A stretch of 5,817 nucleotides of DNA, from contig JAAUPT010000131.1 of NCBI GenBank assembly GCA_012032965.1, positions 1 through 5,817 on the forward strand, written 5' to 3'. This stretch comes from Nitrospira sp. Lineage in GTDB: Bacteria; Nitrospirota; Nitrospiria; Nitrospirales; Nitrospiraceae. Below are positions 4,961 to 5,817 of the stretch, piece after piece. Both the position numbers and the translations under genes were made by a program. The stretch's first letter is position 1, and the number at the start of each line of letters is the position of its first letter. Under the pieces are notes generated by a model, which saw only the letters and a program-made list of their open reading frames with translations, searched no databases and was not told where the DNA came from.

Positions 4961-5817
4961 AAAGTCAGTACGACATCATAGGGTGCAAAGTCAGGCCGAC
5001 TCAGCACACTCTCGGCCATCCCCGCTTCAATCCGCAGATAGGGAAACAGCTTGCGTGCCCATTCGACAACCCCAGCGACCGGCTCAATGCCCTCACATGT
5101 CCCGTATGCTGTAGCAAGATTGGTGAGCCACCCGCGACCACACCCGACATCCAACATTCGTAGTTGCTTGTTTGGCTCCTGCTGCCGAACACGGCGAAGG
5201 ATGTATTCCAGAAAGGTCGCGATCTTGCTCCATCGAGCAGCTTCGTCAGCATTCGGCTCAGGCGTGGACCAGACGGGCGCTTTAACAAACAAGTTGATAT
5301 AAAAATCGTCGCTGTTCATCGGGTCCTCACGCTTGGGTTCAATAGTAGGTGCCTCTTTGCGTTGCACATTCGGCTCAACAGTCGGCTGAGTCGATGATGG
5401 CAGTTGTGCCTGTGATCTAGTCCATGGGCTTGCTTTAACTACAGATGGACGACCTATGTCTATTGGTCGTTCTCCAAAGGCAGGGGGAACGCCATAGTCC
5501 GGTTCTTTTCCAGACTCAATCCATTCAAGCACTTGCTGCATACGCCGCTCTGCTGTGTGATAAGCGAGAAGTTTGCGTCGTCCGCGAGAACCAATCGAAT
5601 CGGCACGTTTCGAATCGGATAGGACGTACTCGATCCGCCCCGCAAGACTCTCCGGCGAATGAGCCGAGAACAGAACGATTTCCTGGTTATCCTGAAAGAG
5701 AGCTTTCGTTCGGGGACGATTGGGAATCTCCCAGGAGATCACGGGACGACCCGCGGCCATGGCTTCCACGACGCGCGTGCTCGATCTCCTGGCCGTTCCA
5801 ATCCAGGTTCGAAGCGG
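4951..5817 (-). CDS. CgeB-like glycosyltransferase C-terminus fused to SAM methyltransferase N-terminal half (partial, frameshifted end)
   Basis: The frame is open from the right edge, so the true start is outside. Codons just before 5769 read SSTRV and run into VEAMAAGRPVISWE, the nucleotide-sugar-binding signature of group-1/CgeB-type glycosyltransferases (Glyco_trans_1_2-like). The family's closing pattern of an elapsed-domain helix and HTAERRMQQVL follows at 5562-5530. A Pro/Gln/Ser-rich linker comes next, then a class I methyltransferase. Its SAM motif I MLDVGCGRGWLTNLA lies near 5157-5113, the acidic GIEP of motif II near 5091-5080, and PYDVVLTF at the end of the next strand near 4983-4960. 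The frame then reads two codons and stops at 4953-4951, where methyltransferases normally have an acidic residue plus VIEHVP. That motif exists in another frame immediately afterwards. Likely role: a cytoplasmic sugar transferase joined to an enzyme that methylates a sugar. The substrates are unknown. Confidence 0.85.
   Translation of the reverse strand, partial: PLRTWIGTARRSSTRVVEAMAAGRPVISWEIPNRPRTKALFQDNQEIVLFSAHSPESLAGRIEYVLSDSKRADSIGSRGRRKLLAYHTAERRMQQVLEWIESGKEPDYGVPPAFGERPIDIGRPSVVKASPWTRSQAQLPSSTQPTVEPNVQRKEAPTIEPKREDPMNSDDFYINLFVKAPVWSTPEPNADEAARWSKIATFLEYILRRVRQQEPNKQLRMLDVGCGRGWLTNLATAYGTCEGIEPVAGVVEWARKLFPYLRIEAGMAESVLSRPDFAPYDVVLTFRG
5317..5328 (-). promoter_or_regulatory. Possible internal ribosome-binding site and ATG in front of the methyltransferase domain
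   Basis: GAGGA at 5328-5324 lies 4 nt before an in-frame ATG at 5319, which begins MNSDDFYINLF right at the boundary between the Pro-rich linker and the methyltransferase domain. The same GAGGA-to-start layout precedes GTG 984. No stop codon separates this ATG from the upstream glycosyltransferase part, so the frame reads as a fusion. The site could nonetheless allow separate production of the methyltransferase and following domains. It may equally be chance Glu-Asp coding. Confidence 0.3.

Larger units (their letters stand above)
2186..5817 (-). other. Frameshift-broken multidomain gene: CgeB-type GT / SAM methyltransferase / GT2 / GT2 / TPR (partial at right edge)
   Basis: Four minus-strand open frames follow one another without any spacer and each begins in the middle of the domain where the previous one fails, so they are read as one gene. 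Restoring six inferred extra bases and one inferred missing base gives a continuous frame of 1,208 codons plus stop from the window edge to the TAG at 2188-2186. Inferred domain order: CgeB-like glycosyltransferase C-terminus (5817-about 5510), Pro-rich linker (about 5510-5320), class I methyltransferase (about 5320-4640), first GT2 (about 4580-3945), second GT2 (about 3800-3145), helical TPR-like tail (about 2970-2186). The breaks are at about 4960-4880, 3837-3832 and 2648-2646. The 5' end lies outside the window. Each domain match is seen directly. Their union in one polypeptide is inferred from the seamless motif continuity across each break. Individual segments are described in separate entries. 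Confidence 0.75.

Noticed and set aside
5330..5510. Pro/Gln/Ser-rich stretch as a non-coding spacer between two genes
   Set aside because: The frame is open with no stop across it, and composition is typical of a flexible interdomain linker. A separate start at 5319 remains possible and is listed.
1..5817. CRISPR arrays, tRNA/rRNA, insertion sequences, attachment sites or terminators
   Set aside because: No regularly spaced repeats, cloverleaf-like segments, transposase motifs, terminal inverted repeats or GC-stem/T-run terminators were noticed. The window is essentially all minus-strand coding.

Overview
The window is a dense, single-direction block of glycan-assembly genes. Everything supportable is encoded on the minus strand, so transcription runs from about 5817 towards 1. 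Both outer genes run off the window. The gaps between reading units are 4 and 9 nt, and no promoter, terminator, RNA gene, mobile element or CRISPR array is visible. This looks like the middle of an operon. DNA is moderately GC-rich. The mix of CgeB-like glycosyltransferases, long GT2/TPR proteins and a GT9 enzyme resembles flagellar or surface-glycosylation islands of Gram-negative-type bacteria, with Nitrospirota (Nitrospira-like) as my best guess. That taxonomic call is an impression, not something the sequence proves.

Layout in transcription order. (1) 5817-2186 is best read as ONE large multidomain gene broken into four open frames. In order it carries the end of a CgeB-type glycosyltransferase domain, a Pro-rich linker, a class I SAM methyltransferase, a first GT2 domain, a second GT2 domain and a TPR-like helical tail ending at the stop at 2188-2186. 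Restoring the inferred indels gives one frame of about 1,208 codons within the window. (2) 2181-994 is an intact GT9 (ADP-heptose:LPS heptosyltransferase superfamily) gene of 395 aa. (3) 984-1 is the start of a second CgeB-like protein with an N-terminal Rossmann/DUF115-like segment. It has one frameshift near 636, and its second half (about 210 codons to the window edge) is open but has no start codon, so a start-to-stop ORF list misses it.

Function (inference): the proteins would build a glycan from several activated sugars. Two GT2 modules, a GT9 enzyme and two CgeB-like modules make the linkages, the methyltransferase caps or decorates a sugar, and the TPR tail offers a protein- or substrate-docking surface. 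Plausible acceptors are flagellin, another surface protein or a lipid-linked oligosaccharide.

The most striking feature is the frame breaks. About eight single-base indels are inferred in four places, five of them within about 80 bp of the methyltransferase motif. Several lie in short homopolymers, while the protein motifs on both sides stay intact and no in-frame nonsense mutation was seen. That pattern favours sequencing or assembly indel errors over gene decay, though a recent pseudogene or slippage-expressed gene cannot be excluded. I did not find a convincing previously undescribed system. The modular fusion itself is the most interesting biology here.
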